This document shows, in pieces, positions 7,901 through 16,128 of a DNA stretch of 64,000 bases. Position 1 is the stretch's first letter. Every line of letters starts with the position of its first letter. The notes beneath the pieces were generated by a model that had not been told where the DNA came from, did not search any database, and saw only the letters and a program-made list of their open reading frames with translations. The translations under genes were made by a program, and so were the position numbers. Source of the DNA: Blautia sp. (GTDB taxonomy: Bacteria > Bacillota > Clostridia > Lachnospirales > Lachnospiraceae); the NCBI GenBank assembly GCA_017475035.1, contig JAFVGK010000156.1, positions 49,370 through 113,369 of the forward strand. Reading direction: 5' to 3'.

Positions 7901-9468
7901 TCGGGGTGATGGACAGTTCAGGACTGAATTCCGCTTTAGGCGGAGCCTCAAACGGACAGGACAGGACAGGTCGTTATACCTGCCTTATAACCCTGGAGGA
8001 GAGCGCCGGTTCAGAGGAAATCGAAAGGATCAGTCGGGAGATCGAGGAGAAAACATCTGATTCAGACTGTGAAATATCTGTATCCGGAGGCGGCATGTCC
8101 GATCTTTCCGTAATGACATCAGGAAATTTAGCGATCAATATTTATGGGCAGGATCTGGATGTCCTTCGCAAAATCGGGAAAAAAGTCGCCAAAGTGATCG
8201 GAAAAGTGAAGGGTTTTGTAGATATTGATAATGGTTCCCAGGAACTGGCCCCTACGATTCATCTTGTGATCAATCGGGATCAGGCGATGGCGCTGGGAAT
8301 CACCACGGCTCAGATTTACATGAAGATTATGGAAGGGCTTACGACCTCCGTGACGTCTACAAAGATCCGGTATCAGGGGAACACGCTGGATGTGGTCATA
8401 CGGGATGAGACAGATCCGCTGACGGTGGAAAATATCCTGAATACGGAATTTGATACTTCGCAGGGGTTTGGTATGTCATCAGGCTCAGCAGCAATGCCGG
8501 GTTCCGGCGGTTCTGCCGCAATGGGTATGTCAGGCTTGTCCATGAGCTCAGGAAGCATGTCTTCTTTCGGGAGCCTGTCATCCATGCTTGGGATGGGAGA
8601 CGATGCCGGGGAAGGTGTACCGGAAGATCAGGTTGAAAACGAAAAAGAACCGGAGACGACGGTTCATAAATTAAGTGAATTTGCTGTTCTGGAGGAAACG
8701 GATTCTCTTGCCGGGATCAGGCGGAAGGACTCGGTCCGGTACCTGACGGTGACGGCTGCAGCGGCAGAAGGGTACAATATTACCCTCTTGGCCAGAAAGC
8801 TGACAGGAAGGCTCGCTGACATCAAGCTTCCGGACGGTTACTCGCTGGAAATTGCCGGGGAGAGCAGTGAAGTGTCCGACATGCTCAATAAAATGGCGCA
8901 GCTTGCGATTCTGTCCTTGCTTTTTATTTATCTGATCATGGTCGCACAGTTTCAGGGCATGCTTTCACCGATGATTGTTTTGTTTACGATTCTGCTGGCC
9001 TTTACCGGAGGCCTGCTTGGTTTGCTGGCTGCCGAAAGACAGCTGGATATGCTGGCTTTGATGGGTTTTGTCATTTTAATGGGAACGGTGGTAAACAACG
9101 GAATCGTCTTTGTCGATTATACCAATCAGCTTCGCCTTGGCGGCCTCGACAGAAGGACAGCCTTAATTGCCGCCGGTTCAACCCGTATGCGCCCGATCCT
9201 GATGACAGCGATGACTACCATCCTGGCAATGATTCAGCTGATCATCGGCGATGATATGGGAAACCAGCTGATGAGCAGCATGGCTCTCGTCATAGCGTCA
9301 GGCCTGCTTTATTCTACAATTATGACCCTCTACATTGTGCCTGTCATGTATGACATTTTCTTTAAGAAACAGCCGCTGCTGGTTGAAGTCGGGGAAAATC
9401 TGGATGATATTCCTGACGACGCGGCACAGTACCTTGCGATGCTGGAAGAAGAGAGCAAGACGGAATAA
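4963..9468 (+). CDS. RND-superfamily efflux transporter with large coiled-coil insertion
   Basis: A 1501-residue AcrB/HAE1-type permease driven by ion-motive force. The N-terminal helix (VAVIAAIALGVVSLMNMSLDLLP) and porter motif VVTAYPGASPEKVE are typical. So are the TM4 region GLALGIGMLVDNSIVVMEN (one Asp, Asn where AcrB has a second Asp) and the C-terminal membrane block (MGTVVNNGIVFVDYTN). AcrB-type proteins are about 1030 residues. Here roughly 390 residues (about 196-583) rich in Ala, Gln and Glu with heptad-like character interrupt the first periplasmic part. A Met/Gly/Ser-rich loop lies near 1165-1240. ATG 4963 is preferred over TTG 4951 because TTGGAG at 4951-4956 looks like its ribosome site. 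No adaptor or outer-membrane channel gene is adjacent. Confidence 0.88.
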   Translation: MLEKLSVTKPYTILVAVIAAIALGVVSLMNMSLDLLPNLSLPYLVVVTAYPGASPEKVESEICIPMEQSLGTISGVKEVQSTCSENFGMIQLEFEEGTNIDSAMVKVSGALGNLEGSLPDECQTPNIMEISMDMLASMYVAVSKENADVYELTDYVKNDLIPYLERKGQVATINSTGLVEKTIQVDLNKEKIDELNGRILEKTNKALSDAAAELEKARRQVKDAQDLLDSQEKQFGSLVSSGIFGQASEALVKEIPNVQAMIQVMSDRLWEIQNGIYQAAGQAANMQNDLSQSAQRQNIAIDNVNKAAFAVDEARQSYTIAREDYLAALASSAQNWNNPESWAVSPGEEADLFTSDDVPAELYFGSEVSENEIPEPDYTEGTGFASTFTSEEIDIKRQIMEEAEAVLADAQRMLEMANAELAQVMGNANISAPDSTAGLSSGTGDFTSDRTARLEELIEELGEIQNLFNSVTVTDIVSGITRLASLRPRIEAVLASVKTWDVAGALSGAVANADASLISLSQSVNQLPELLGGLETAYAALTQGQLDAAMQFTLASIALSTADTQLVQAQSQYDSTRDQVLKSANMDALLSASTLSQMIYAQNFSMPAGYVDDEEDNSWLLKVGDEYESTEELAQTLLAEIDGIGSIRLSDIADVTMIDNAGDSFCRLNGEHAILLSIFKSPAAGTNQVGHEMEAAFKELEARDPGVHIVSLMNQGSYIDLIISDIAKSMLSGAALAFLVLILFLRNVRPTLLVALSIPLSLMIALVMMYFSGLSLNIMTLAGLALGIGMLVDNSIVVMENMFRLRSVGVDAPRAAVQGARQVSGSIIASTLTTICVFLPLVFTEGMVHELLVPMGLSIGFCLLASLITAMTVVPAAGSTILKKQKQRKQKGKSRILKIYERTLSFCLKRKFLILALAIGLLLFCFAKVLQMGIVILPSMQSNQLQVSVVTSEEDTKAQSHEKASRVLEAILEVEGIVDIGVMDSSGLNSALGGASNGQDRTGRYTCLITLEESAGSEEIERISREIEEKTSDSDCEISVSGGGMSDLSVMTSGNLAINIYGQDLDVLRKIGKKVAKVIGKVKGFVDIDNGSQELAPTIHLVINRDQAMALGITTAQIYMKIMEGLTTSVTSTKIRYQGNTLDVVIRDETDPLTVENILNTEFDTSQGFGMSSGSAAMPGSGGSAAMGMSGLSMSSGSMSSFGSLSSMLGMGDDAGEGVPEDQVENEKEPETTVHKLSEFAVLEETDSLAGIRRKDSVRYLTVTAAAAEGYNITLLARKLTGRLADIKLPDGYSLEIAGESSEVSDMLNKMAQLAILSLLFIYLIMVAQFQGMLSPMIVLFTILLAFTGGLLGLLAAERQLDMLALMGFVILMGTVVNNGIVFVDYTNQLRLGGLDRRTALIAAGSTRMRPILMTAMTTILAMIQLIIGDDMGNQLMSSMALVIASGLLYSTIMTLYIVPVMYDIFFKKQPLLVEVGENLDDIPDDAAQYLAMLEEESKTE

Positions 9469-9498
9469 CTTTGCAGCAGGACAGAAAGGGAATCGCGC

Positions 9499-10824
9499 AT
9501 GGGGACAATTGTTGCGAAATTCGGAGGAACCTCTTTGGCTGCTCCGGAACAGTTTCGGAAAATCAAAGATATCATAGTTCAGAACCCGAACCGGAGAATT
9601 CTGGTTGCCTCGGCTCCGGGCAAGCGGTATCCGGATGATGTAAAGGTTACGGATCTGCTGCTTGCCGCCTGTGAACTGGCAAAAGAAGGGCAGGATTTTG
9701 AAGATGTTTTACTGAAAATACGGGAACGCTATAATGCGATCATTTCAGCGCTGGAAGTGAATTTAGCCCTTGATGAGGAGATCGGGAAAATCCGCAGTCA
9801 TCTCCAGGGGGAAGTTTCCGAGGAGTATATAGCCAGCAGGGGAGAATACTTAAACGCCAGGATTCTGGCGGCATATCTTGGGTTTACCTTTGTGGATCCG
9901 GAATGGTGCGTCTGTTTTCACGAAAACGGAAGCCTGGATCTTATGATGACGCAGAGAGCCATGAAGGCGGCTCTTCTGCCCCTTTCAAAGGCTGTCATCG
10001 CGGGCTTTTACGGAGCCGACATGAAGGGAGTGATTCATACCTTCAGCCGCGGCGGCTCTGACGTGACAGGCAGCCTGGCCGCGGCAGCCGTCCATGCGGA
10101 TCTGTATGAGAACTGGACGGATGTTTCCGGACTGCTTGCCGCGGATCCCAGGATCATAGACAAGCCTCATACCGTAAAATATATCAGTTTTCGCGAACTG
10201 CGGACCCTATCCTATATGGGAGCTTCTGTTCTTCATACAGACGCGGTTCTTCCGGTATCTGACCTGGGAATCCCGATCAATATCCGGAATACCTTTCAGC
10301 CGCAGAATCCGGGAACCATGATTGTCCGGAAGCTTCCGAAAGGAGAGAAGAAAGATCCTATCGTTGCTGTGGCAGGACGAACCGGGATGTCGGTCCTGCA
10401 GATCGAGAAGGTCATGGTCAGTGATGAATCCGGGTTCACCGCGATCATTCTGGATATCCTGAAAAACAGACAGCTGCCCTTCGAACAGTGCCTTACGGGA
10501 ATCGATACGGTTACTCTTGTAATCAGAAGTGACCTTCTGAATCCCTGTAAAGAGGATCTTTGCGCGGAAATACGACAGATGCTGAACCCGGATTATCTGG
10601 GACTGAAGGAAAACCTGTCGATGATCGCCATCATCGGAGAACAGGGGACAGAAGCCTCCGACGCCAACGTACGGGTTCTTTACGCCCTGATCCGCTCAGA
10701 TATCCAGATCAGCACGATAAACCAGGGCGCGGGCAAGCTGAACCTGCTGATCGGCGTCCCGGAGGAAAAGTATCAGGATGCCATACGGGTCATCTATGAA
10801 ACGATCAAAGACTGCGCGGATTAA
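9499..10824 (+). CDS. lysC: Aspartate kinase
   Basis: A 441-residue aspartokinase, which phosphorylates L-aspartate in the first step to lysine, threonine and methionine. The N-terminal kinase domain begins with the diagnostic KFGGTS (residues 7-12), contains FSRGGSDVTGSL near 190-200 and the ADPRII region. The C-terminal part (VAVAGRTGMSVLQIEK onward) holds two ACT-type regulatory segments, so feedback inhibition by end products is likely. It is 30 bp downstream of the RND gene and may be read with it. No other lysine-pathway gene is adjacent. Confidence 0.93.
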   Translation: MGTIVAKFGGTSLAAPEQFRKIKDIIVQNPNRRILVASAPGKRYPDDVKVTDLLLAACELAKEGQDFEDVLLKIRERYNAIISALEVNLALDEEIGKIRSHLQGEVSEEYIASRGEYLNARILAAYLGFTFVDPEWCVCFHENGSLDLMMTQRAMKAALLPLSKAVIAGFYGADMKGVIHTFSRGGSDVTGSLAAAAVHADLYENWTDVSGLLAADPRIIDKPHTVKYISFRELRTLSYMGASVLHTDAVLPVSDLGIPINIRNTFQPQNPGTMIVRKLPKGEKKDPIVAVAGRTGMSVLQIEKVMVSDESGFTAIILDILKNRQLPFEQCLTGIDTVTLVIRSDLLNPCKEDLCAEIRQMLNPDYLGLKENLSMIAIIGEQGTEASDANVRVLYALIRSDIQISTINQGAGKLNLLIGVPEEKYQDAIRVIYETIKDCAD

Positions 10825-10832
10825 GATCTTTT

Positions 10833-10887
10833 TCGTCATCCGAAAACATTGAGTCAACGCGCAAAGCTTTGTTATGACTTGGAGGTG
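10833..10887 (+). repeat. Shine-Dalgarno repeat element, 5'-truncated copy (A)
   Basis: TCGTCATCCGAAAACATTGA, GTCAACGCGCAAAGC and TTGTTATGACTTGGAGG match the middle and 3' parts of the dispersed element. The 5' hairpin is missing. GGAGG at 10881-10885 is the ribosome site of the gene at 10894. Confidence 0.7.
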
Positions 10888-10893
10888 ACGTAT

Positions 10894-12243
10894 ATGAACA
10901 GACAAAGAACAGGTAAAGATGCAAAAGGCGCAATTCGTACTGCATTGTTTATCTCCATGATCTTTTCCATCTTTTTATTGCCAATGAAACATGTGCTGGC
11001 AGACGCCCCGTCTGCCAGAGGCGAGGTCGGGGAGGTTTCCTGGTATTATAACAGCGCCACGAACGAACTTCGTATTTACGGATCCGGAAAAACGCCTGAT
11101 TACGCGATCATTGACGGCGATTCGCCGCCCTGGTATCCCAAGGATTCGGATCAGATTCCTTATGAAGATCTTATGATCCATTCAATCAAAAAAATAACTG
11201 TGGAGGAGGGTGTCACTTATATCGGTTCGAACCTTTTTAACTGCTGCAGTGACGCGGCCGAGATAACCTTGCCGGACAGCGTAACAGGGATCGGACCAGG
11301 TGCTTTCCTTGCGTGTGTGGAGTTAAAGAGCATCAGGATTCCTCCTAAGGTTTCAATCCTGAGGAACAGTATTTTTGCTTATTGCGATGGTATAACGAAA
11401 ATCGTGATCCCGAAAGGGGTTAAAAAAATAGAATCCGGGGCTTTCAGAAGCTGCTACGGAATTAAAAAGATGGTGTTTGAAAAAGGCAGTATGCTGACCA
11501 CGGTGGGTGAAGGAGTATTTCACATGTTTCCGCCGTATACAAAAGGCCGTGTTTTTATGTATTACCGGTCAGACACTGCTGCTTATCCCGCATTTCGCGC
11601 TTTGCAGGCAGAGATCACTAAGATGGCGGAGGATGCATATCCTAAGACCTGTGACTGGAAATGGATTGGCCTGGATGACAGCGGAAACGCCGTAACAGAA
11701 ACTGGTGCAGGCGAAACGATTCAAAATCCCGTGTCCATCAAAAAAGCATCGGTCACAGGAATCAAAAATATGACCTGGACCGGAAAAGCCCTGCGTCCCC
11801 AGCCGGTTGTGAAAATAAACGGAAAAACTCTTATCAAAGGAACGGACTATACCCTCAGCTATAAAAACAACATAAATGTGGGAGAAGCGTCTGTCATCAT
11901 CACAGGCAAAGGCATTTATACAAACAAAATCGTAAAGACTTTCCGCATTCTTCCGAAAGGAACCACAATCGTAAGTCTCGTACCTAAAACAAAGGCGATC
12001 AGCGTCAAATGGAATCTGCAGAAAAAACAGACAAACGGTTATCAGCTTCAGGCTTCCCTTGATCCCGGGTTCACAAAAGGTAAAAGAAGCAAACTGATTA
12101 TCAGTAATGCTGTAAGCTCTGCTGTGATCAAAAATCTGGAAGCCGGAAAAGTATATTATGTACGCATTCGCACTTATAAAAATGTCGGAGCCGGAAAATA
12201 TTATTCTGCCTGGAGCAAACCCGGCAGAATTCGAACAAAGTAG
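10894..12243 (+). CDS. Secreted leucine-rich-repeat (BspA-like) protein with Fn3-type C-terminus
   Basis: A 449-residue exported protein. Residues 1-37 form a signal peptide (LFISMIFSIFLLPM...HVLA-DA). Residues about 95-235 carry BspA-type leucine-rich repeats (ITLPDSVTGIGPGAFLAC, IVIPKGVKKIESGAFRSC). Around 290-360 is a common Gram-positive surface module (VTGIKNMTWTGKALRPQP, GTDYTLSYKNNINVGEASV). The last 90 residues resemble a fibronectin type III domain (YYVRIRTYKNVGAGKYYSAW). No LPXTG motif, choline-binding repeat or SLH domain is seen, so attachment is unclear. Probably an adhesin or matrix-binding protein. The ATG at 10894 follows the ribosome site of a repeat element; an upstream TTG in frame lies inside that repeat. 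Confidence 0.82.
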   Translation: MNRQRTGKDAKGAIRTALFISMIFSIFLLPMKHVLADAPSARGEVGEVSWYYNSATNELRIYGSGKTPDYAIIDGDSPPWYPKDSDQIPYEDLMIHSIKKITVEEGVTYIGSNLFNCCSDAAEITLPDSVTGIGPGAFLACVELKSIRIPPKVSILRNSIFAYCDGITKIVIPKGVKKIESGAFRSCYGIKKMVFEKGSMLTTVGEGVFHMFPPYTKGRVFMYYRSDTAAYPAFRALQAEITKMAEDAYPKTCDWKWIGLDDSGNAVTETGAGETIQNPVSIKKASVTGIKNMTWTGKALRPQPVVKINGKTLIKGTDYTLSYKNNINVGEASVIITGKGIYTNKIVKTFRILPKGTTIVSLVPKTKAISVKWNLQKKQTNGYQLQASLDPGFTKGKRSKLIISNAVSSAVIKNLEAGKVYYVRIRTYKNVGAGKYYSAWSKPGRIRTK

Positions 12244-12384
12244 TCTCTTATCGGGCTTATATCGATGCGATCATGATATGCGAGTGAATTTGCTCCAGAA
12301 GGATACCGCTTACGCGAAGTTAATCCGTACCGTAAACAAATCAAAATGTAAGCGTTTTGTTTGCTTTCTATAAATTCTCATATA

Positions 12385-12540
12385 CAGCTCGGTTCATAGC
12401 GTAAAAGGCGGACGGATCGATGTCACAATGAGCGATGCATCAGAAAAATAATTGACGGGAGATGGCTCGGCTGTTATTTTTCGGCTGAGCGGATGTGACA
12501 TCGATCCGGGAGCCGGCGCAACCCTTGAAGCCGAGCGTTA
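12385..12540 (+). repeat. Palindromic repeat element, compact copy (copy 2)
   Basis: Same outer arms and conserved blocks as the element at 945: CAGCTCGGTTCATAG on the left, ATCGATGTCACAATGAGCG, then TGTGACATCGATCCGGGAGC and GAAGCCGAGCGTTAAG on the right. The inner GGGAGACT hairpin is missing, so the element is about 155 nt. The central arms join through TTGACGGGAGATGGCTCGGC. The ATCGATGTCACA/TGTGACATCGAT stem is perfect here. It lies between the LRR-protein gene and the sugar-transport promoter. Confidence 0.82.
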
Positions 12541-12606
12541 AGTCTTCGTGAAATCCTGAACTGGTATGAAAGCAGGCCTTTTATCACTTAATCATAGAAT
12601 CTCGTA

Positions 12607-12635
12607 TTGACAAATATGTGAATAAGGATTATCAT
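12607..12635 (+). promoter_or_regulatory. Sigma-A-type promoter for the sugar ABC operon
   Basis: TTGACA (12607-12612), a 17-bp spacer and TATCAT (12630-12635). It is about 265 bp upstream of the solute-binding-protein gene, which leaves a long leader. Confidence 0.6.
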
Positions 12636-12723
12636 AAGCCTATGGAAAGAAGATAATATCACCAATATTTTTCCTGTATTGCCAGATATTATGCTTATTA
12701 TTAAACAATAATATCTTATGAAT

Positions 12724-12746
12724 CAAAATGTGCGTGGCACATTTTG
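12724..12746. promoter_or_regulatory. Perfect 10-bp inverted repeat in the ABC operon leader
   Basis: CAAAATGTGC (12724-12733), GTG, GCACATTTTG (12737-12746). It lies between promoter and start codon. It could be a repressor operator or an RNA hairpin in the leader. The T-run that follows at a distance (GGGTTTTT) is weak for a terminator. Confidence 0.5.
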
Positions 12747-12901
12747 TACGCTTTGGGTTTTTCGGACAGAAAGTATTACCTGAACCTGTTCGAAAACTCC
12801 GGCGGCCATAAGGAACCGTTCTGAAAGGCGGATCCGACATACAGGATCATCTGCGTAAGGCAGACGATCCAAAACTGCTTTTTTCAAAAGGAGGGCAACA
12901 G

Positions 12902-14206
12902 ATGAAAAAGTTATTAAGCTTATTGCTGGTCAGTACGATGCTGATGGTCAGCGCTGCCGGTGTCATGGCAGACGAACTGGATGTAAACGAAGACGGTACC
13001 ATCAATAATCCGGAGGCTGTTCAGGTCGCGGAAGGTGATCTTTCCTTCTGGTCACTGTTCACCGGTGGAGACGGCGAGTGGTTTGGTGAAATCGTTGATG
13101 CTTACAATGCTACCTCTCCGACCAATCCGATGGAGTGCATTACCCTTGTCTGGGACGACTATTATACAAAGCTGCAGACAGCCGTAGCTACCGGCAACGG
13201 TCCGGATACCGGTGTATCCCATGTATCCAAGCTGTATGAACTGGTAGAGACAGGCGTAGCCCTTCCGATTACGGAATATCTGGAGGAGCTGGGCGTGGAT
13301 CTTGGCGAACTGTACGAACAGGAATCCATCGACTCCGTTACCTTTGACGGAGACGTCTATGCGATTCCGCTGGATACCCACTGCGAAGTCATGTACTACA
13401 ATATTGACCTGCTGGAACAGGCCGGCGTGACAGAAGACGATGTAAAAGCCATCGCTTCCGCGGATGATTTCAATGCGATCCTTCAGAAATGCAAGGACGC
13501 CCTTCCTGAGGATGTCACTCCTCTTGCTCTGACGAACAGCGGAGATGATCCTTTCCGTATCTGGTATGCCGCTTACTTCCAGATGGGCGGGGCTGATTTT
13601 GTCAATGACGACGCAACAGAGACGACTCTGGACGAAGAAGCTGCCAAGGCAGCTATGGAATGGGTAAAGAGCCTGTATACCAACGGCTACATTCTTCCCG
13701 GTATTGATGATCACTCCGCGATCTTCCAGTCCGGCAAGGCTGCGTTCGAGTTCGGCGGCACATGGGTAACCGGTACCTTCAACAATACCGAAGGCCTGAA
13801 TTTCAATGTGGCCGAATTCCCGCGTCTGTTTGGCGATCCGGCATACTGCTGGGCGGATTCCCATACCCTGATTCTTCCGGCAAATGACAAACGTACGGAA
13901 GAAGAAGCTCTCGAAGCTGTCCGCTTCCTGGTATATGCTTCCAACGACGGCGGCATCATCTGGTCCGGTTCCGGACAGATTCCGTCAGCAAAGGCAGCGA
14001 ACCAGAGCGACGAATACAAGGAAAAGAAGGGCTTCAACATCGTCGGTGAGCTGGGTCTTGCAAAATACGCTCCGAGAGCGACCAGCTACTATGGCGGTAT
14101 GAAGGCGGATATCATCAATGCTCTGAATGGCTATTGGCAGGATGTCACTGATTTCGACGCTTCCTATGAAGCTCTGTATGCAGCAATTGAGGATAACCTT
14201 GACTGA
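12902..14206 (+). CDS. ABC transporter extracellular sugar-binding protein
   Basis: A 434-residue family 1 extracellular solute-binding protein, the receptor of the sugar importer encoded downstream. Residues 1-24 are a signal peptide (LLSLLLVSTMLMVSAAGVMA-DE). The body has typical features: GNGPDTGVSHVSKLYELVETG, AIPLDTHCEVMYYNIDLLEQAG, AAFEFGGTWVTG. Unusually for a Gram-positive binding protein, no lipobox cysteine is present, so membrane anchoring is not evident. The strong GGAGGG ribosome site is 5 bp upstream. A stem-loop with a T-run follows, which would let this gene be expressed above the permeases. Confidence 0.9.
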   Translation: MKKLLSLLLVSTMLMVSAAGVMADELDVNEDGTINNPEAVQVAEGDLSFWSLFTGGDGEWFGEIVDAYNATSPTNPMECITLVWDDYYTKLQTAVATGNGPDTGVSHVSKLYELVETGVALPITEYLEELGVDLGELYEQESIDSVTFDGDVYAIPLDTHCEVMYYNIDLLEQAGVTEDDVKAIASADDFNAILQKCKDALPEDVTPLALTNSGDDPFRIWYAAYFQMGGADFVNDDATETTLDEEAAKAAMEWVKSLYTNGYILPGIDDHSAIFQSGKAAFEFGGTWVTGTFNNTEGLNFNVAEFPRLFGDPAYCWADSHTLILPANDKRTEEEALEAVRFLVYASNDGGIIWSGSGQIPSAKAANQSDEYKEKKGFNIVGELGLAKYAPRATSYYGGMKADIINALNGYWQDVTDFDASYEALYAAIEDNLD

Positions 14207-14240
14207 TCGATCCGGTTTAGGAACCTTTGCCTGAACATCC

Positions 14241-14292
14241 GGCGGCTGCCATACCCTGGTCTTCGGATCAGGGTTATGGCAGCCGCCTTTTA
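14241..14292 (+). terminator. Intra-operon terminator/attenuator hairpin
   Basis: GGCGGCTGCCATA...TATGGCAGCCGCC followed by TTTT, between the binding-protein gene and the permease genes. Partial read-through would give more binding protein than permease. Confidence 0.8.
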
Positions 14293-14390
14293 CTATCGCT
14301 TTAGCCGCGCAAAGAAAGATACAGTGTGCGGCCCGCGTGGAGGGCGGAGGCCGGACAGGTCTCCCTCTGCCTTGTTTTGGAGGACATGTG

Positions 14391-15287
14391 ATGCACAGTA
14401 TGAAACAAAGGAAAAGGCGGCAGACAGCCACCGCTTTGCTGTTTATCCTGCCTTTCTTTATCCTGTTTACCGTTTTTACCGTATATCCGATCATCCAGGG
14501 GGTTTGGGTCAGCCTGAACAAATGGTCAATGATGGGCAGGCAGAAATATATCGGACTTGAAAATTTCGAGAAGCTTTTCTCCGATTCAAAATTCTGGGCT
14601 TCTCTCAGAAATACATGTTTTTTTGTGGTTGTCTGCGCTCCGCTGATCGTAGTGATTGCCCTTGCCCTCGCGATTCTGGCCAACAGGCCGGTCAAATACC
14701 GTAAATTCCTCCGGGTGAGTTATTATCTGCCCGGCGTGTTGTCTGTGTCGGTGGCTTCGTTTGTTTCGAAATATACCTTTGCGCCTTACCGTGGCTTCGT
14801 AAATGGTGTTTTGAAGTATTTTGGCCTGGTGACCACTACCACGGAGCCCCTCTGGTTTATGAGCACCAGACTGTCCTGGGTGGTGATCGTGATTATGACC
14901 ATCTGGTGGACGGTAGGCTTCCCCATGCTCCTGTATCTGGCTGCGCTGCAGGACATTTCGACTGAAGTGATGGAAGCCGCGGCTGTGGACGGCGCGACCC
15001 CCGGGCAGCAGCTGTTCCAGATTACCCTGCCGCTGCTGCGGCCGACGATTTTTCTGGTAACCATGCTTCAGATCATCGCCTGCTTTAAAGTATTCGGACA
15101 GATCCGGCTCATCACAGGCGGCGGTCCTGCCAATACGACACGGCCTTTGATCCAGTATATCTATGAACAGGCTTTTGACAAGAACAAGCTTGGTTACGCG
15201 GCTGCCATGTCTTATATCCTGTTCGCCATCCTGGTTGTCTGTACGTTGGTTCAGCTGCGCCTGCAGAAAGGAGATGACGGCAGATGA
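14391..15287 (+). CDS. ABC sugar transporter permease (MalF-like)
   Basis: A 298-residue inner-membrane permease of the carbohydrate-uptake ABC family with about six helices. The first is TALLFILPFFILFTVFTVYP. The EAA loop that contacts the ATPase is EAAAVDGATPGQQLFQITLPLLRP near residues 195-220. ATG 14391 is chosen because GGAGG lies 7 bp upstream; an ATG at 14400 is possible. The 3' end overlaps the next permease by 4 bp (ATGA), a sign of translational coupling. No ATPase gene is in the cluster, so a shared MsmK-type ATPase elsewhere is inferred. Confidence 0.92.
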   Translation: MHSMKQRKRRQTATALLFILPFFILFTVFTVYPIIQGVWVSLNKWSMMGRQKYIGLENFEKLFSDSKFWASLRNTCFFVVVCAPLIVVIALALAILANRPVKYRKFLRVSYYLPGVLSVSVASFVSKYTFAPYRGFVNGVLKYFGLVTTTTEPLWFMSTRLSWVVIVIMTIWWTVGFPMLLYLAALQDISTEVMEAAAVDGATPGQQLFQITLPLLRPTIFLVTMLQIIACFKVFGQIRLITGGGPANTTRPLIQYIYEQAFDKNKLGYAAAMSYILFAILVVCTLVQLRLQKGDDGR

Positions 15288-16117
15288 AGAGAAAGAAAAA
15301 GTTCCATACAGGCCGCGTTATTGTCATGGTCATTTCTTTGCTGCTGGCACTTCTGATGCTGACGCCGATCATCTGGGCTCTGTTTTGTTCCCTGCAGCAT
15401 GAAGGACGCCAGATCGTGACCATCTGGGACTGGTTTAAACCGCCCTATACACTGGAAAATTATCCGAGAATTATTCATGGTTCAAGTACCTTCCGCTGGT
15501 TTACCAACAGTCTGATCGTTGCGGTCATAACGACGGTTCTCACCGTGATCGTTTCCACACTTGCCGCCTATGCTTTGGCTAAAATCCCATTTAAGGGAAG
15601 CAGGGCATTATATGTGTATTTCCTCTGCGGCTTATTGGTTCCCGGAGAAGCTACGATTGTTCCGCTTTTTATCCTTGTCAACAAAATGAAACTGATCAAC
15701 ACCTACTCCGGATTGATTCTTCCGTCCGTAGCCAGCGCGATGACGCTGATTATTACGGTAAATTTCTTTTCTTCCCTTCCGGATGAGCTGCTGGAGGCAG
15801 TGCGGATCGACGGGGGCGGGGAAATCACGATTTATACCAGGATTATCCTGCCTCTTTCCAAGCCTATTATTGCCACGGTTTCCCTGATGAGCTTTATCGG
15901 GAGCTGGAATAATTATCTGTGGCCCCTCTTATGTGTGTTTGATGAAAAAATGTTTACCCTTCCTATCGGTATTCCGACTTTGCTGTCGATCGAGCGGCCG
16001 GACTACGTGATCCCTATGACCGCAAATCTGGTCGCGTCTCTGCCGATGATACTTCTGTATCTGATTTTTGAACGGCAGATCGTACAGGGCATCACGATGG
16101 AAGGAATAAAAGGTTAA
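15284..16117 (+). CDS. ABC sugar transporter permease (MalG-like)
   Basis: A 277-residue partner permease with about six helices. The EAA loop is LLEAVRIDGGGEITIYTRIILPLSKP near residues 168-192, and the N-terminal helix is VIVMVISLLLALLMLTPIIWAL. It overlaps the upstream permease by 4 bp and precedes the glycoside hydrolase gene by 11 bp. The cluster therefore couples oligosaccharide uptake to intracellular hydrolysis. Confidence 0.92.
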   Translation: MKRKKKFHTGRVIVMVISLLLALLMLTPIIWALFCSLQHEGRQIVTIWDWFKPPYTLENYPRIIHGSSTFRWFTNSLIVAVITTVLTVIVSTLAAYALAKIPFKGSRALYVYFLCGLLVPGEATIVPLFILVNKMKLINTYSGLILPSVASAMTLIITVNFFSSLPDELLEAVRIDGGGEITIYTRIILPLSKPIIATVSLMSFIGSWNNYLWPLLCVFDEKMFTLPIGIPTLLSIERPDYVIPMTANLVASLPMILLYLIFERQIVQGITMEGIKG

Positions 16118-16128
16118 GGAGGATCAGC

